Shown piece after piece: positions 63,181-64,000 of a stretch of DNA of 64,000 nucleotides (positions are counted from its first letter, which is position 1; every line of letters starts with the position of its first letter). The stretch is from VAZQ01 sp963817135. Its GTDB lineage: Bacteria > Pseudomonadota > Alphaproteobacteria > Rhizobiales > Xanthobacteraceae. The position numbers and the translations under genes are program-made. The stretch covers positions 1-64,000 of the forward strand of contig CAWFNG010000005.1 in assembly GCA_963817135.1 (NCBI GenBank), in the 5' to 3' direction. Below the pieces are notes generated by a model, which worked only from the letters and a program-made list of their open reading frames with translations, was not told the DNA's origin and made no database searches.

Positions 63181-64000
63181 ATGGCAGAAACACTGCACAG
63201 CCAAGACGCTAAAACGGACATCGCCCCGCGCACGCAAATTTCGCTCGTTGCCCAGACGCCAGCGCCACAAAATTCCGATGTCGTGCGTCCTATGCCTCGA
63301 CGCAAGGCCAGGCATGCCCCTGGAGCCGTGGTAAGCCTGCCGCGAGCACGGCGCGTCTTCTTCAAGCCGGGCATTATTGCTCCCGTCGGCCGACTATTTG
63401 TTTGGCTTTGGAGTGCACTCAAGTTCTACTGCGGCAATCTGCTCGACGTGCTGCTTCGTCGCGACACGGTGCAGCGGCGCGCGGTTCGGCTACGAAGAAT
63501 ATTTGAGTTCGCGGGCGCGAGCCTTATCAAGCTTGGCCAGCAACTCTCGCTGCGCGCGGATCTGCTGCCTTATGCCTACTGCGAAGAGCTGGGCAAGATG
63601 CTCGATCGCGCCCCTGCGTTCCCGACCGGAGAGGCTATCGCCAGCATTGAAAGAGGTCTTGGACGCCCTCTGCACGAGATCTTTGAGGCATTTGATCCGG
63701 ACCCGATCGGTTCGGCCTCGCTTTCCTGCGTGTATCAGGCAAAGCTGAAATCGGGCGAGCGCGTTGCAGTCAAGGTCCGCCGGCCGGGAATCGGCCCGCT
63801 CATTGCCGCTGATTTGCGCGCCTTCGATTGGCTTCTCAACCTTGCGGAGGCGATTACAGTCATTCAGCCGGGCCTCACATCACGCTTCCGGCGAGACATA
63901 AGGACCATACTGTTCGATGAAATGAATTTCCGCGCTGAAGCGCGCTACATGGATCTCTTCAGGCGGCGAACCGGGAAGCGGCGCACCGACGTCACTGCGC
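63181..64000 (+). CDS. AarF/UbiB (ABC1) family kinase-like protein, 3' end outside window
   Basis: ATG 63181 opens a frame that runs to the window edge (273 codons seen). A basic N-terminal head of about 90 residues contains a hydrophobic segment (VGRLFVWLWSALKFY). It is followed by the family's KxGQ motif (ASLIKLGQQLSLRADLLP), a variant of the Ala-rich loop (DPIGSASLSCVYQAKL) and the VAVKVRRPG strand with the nucleotide-binding Lys. UbiB proteins are atypical kinases/ATPases that support ubiquinone synthesis at the membrane. The Ala-rich loop differs from the usual AAASIAQVH. The catalytic loop would lie outside the window. Confidence 0.85.
   Translation, partial: MAETLHSQDAKTDIAPRTQISLVAQTPAPQNSDVVRPMPRRKARHAPGAVVSLPRARRVFFKPGIIAPVGRLFVWLWSALKFYCGNLLDVLLRRDTVQRRAVRLRRIFEFAGASLIKLGQQLSLRADLLPYAYCEELGKMLDRAPAFPTGEAIASIERGLGRPLHEIFEAFDPDPIGSASLSCVYQAKLKSGERVAVKVRRPGIGPLIAADLRAFDWLLNLAEAITVIQPGLTSRFRRDIRTILFDEMNFRAEARYMDLFRRRTGKRRTDVTA

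Overview
The window looks like chromosomal DNA of a GC-rich alphaproteobacterium, most likely a Hyphomicrobiales (Rhizobiales) member near Bradyrhizobium/Xanthobacteraceae. The pointers are peptide and tricarboxylate binding-protein systems, HWE-free multi-GAF kinases, DUF6200-, DUF3551- and DUF4399-type small proteins, and interspersed repeats such as GAGCATGATC...GATCATGCTC, which I recall from that order. No tRNA, rRNA or CRISPR array was seen.

Layout. 0-5.3 kb is a decaying zone: a binding-protein gene broken by one in-frame TGA, and a molybdenum hydroxylase pair whose small subunit lacks an iron-sulfur cysteine and whose large subunit has about four frameshifts. 5.3-8.8 kb encodes a histidine kinase with five tandem GAF domains. 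8.9-15.5 kb is a DUF1028 gene plus a dipeptide/oligopeptide ABC transporter (D-F-A-B-C order, B frameshifted once). 15.6-22.7 kb has an Hsp20 chaperone, an amidohydrolase, a Bug-type binding protein, an HpaB-like hydroxylase, an FAD aromatic monooxygenase and a Bcr/CflA drug pump. 22.9-23.9 kb holds small envelope proteins.

24-51 kb is an accessory biosynthetic island. Its core is a single highly reducing type I PKS (KS-AT-DH-MT-ER-KR-ACP, two frameshifts) followed 2 bases later by an unusual fusion of a class III aminotransferase with an acyl-ACP-reductase-like domain. Around it are a free-standing adenylation enzyme with its own carrier protein, an acyl-CoA dehydrogenase, three copies (one truncated) of a two-domain GNAT-like protein, an RND exporter, a ThDP enzyme, a flavin halogenase-like protein and a low-GC flavin monooxygenase with a membrane tail. 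The inferred logic is chain assembly, reductive release to an aldehyde, transamination to a primary amine, then tailoring and export. Remnants of an integrase and of a second acyl-CoA dehydrogenase show that the island was rearranged.

51-63 kb has two DUF6200/DUF6312-like small genes and, between two paralogous secreted proteins made of three DUF4399 repeats, a six-gene minus-strand operon: a secreted pseudo-caspase fused to an FGE-sulfatase domain, two RND-adaptor-like proteins lacking the hairpin that reaches TolC, a sensor kinase, a lone receiver and a receiver-cyclase. The window ends inside an AarF/UbiB-type kinase gene.

Five copies of a bipartite palindromic repeat (two hairpins with CTAGTG/CACTAG ends joined by a conserved CAACTCTATGATT linker) are scattered through the window; stem bases change in a compensated way between copies.
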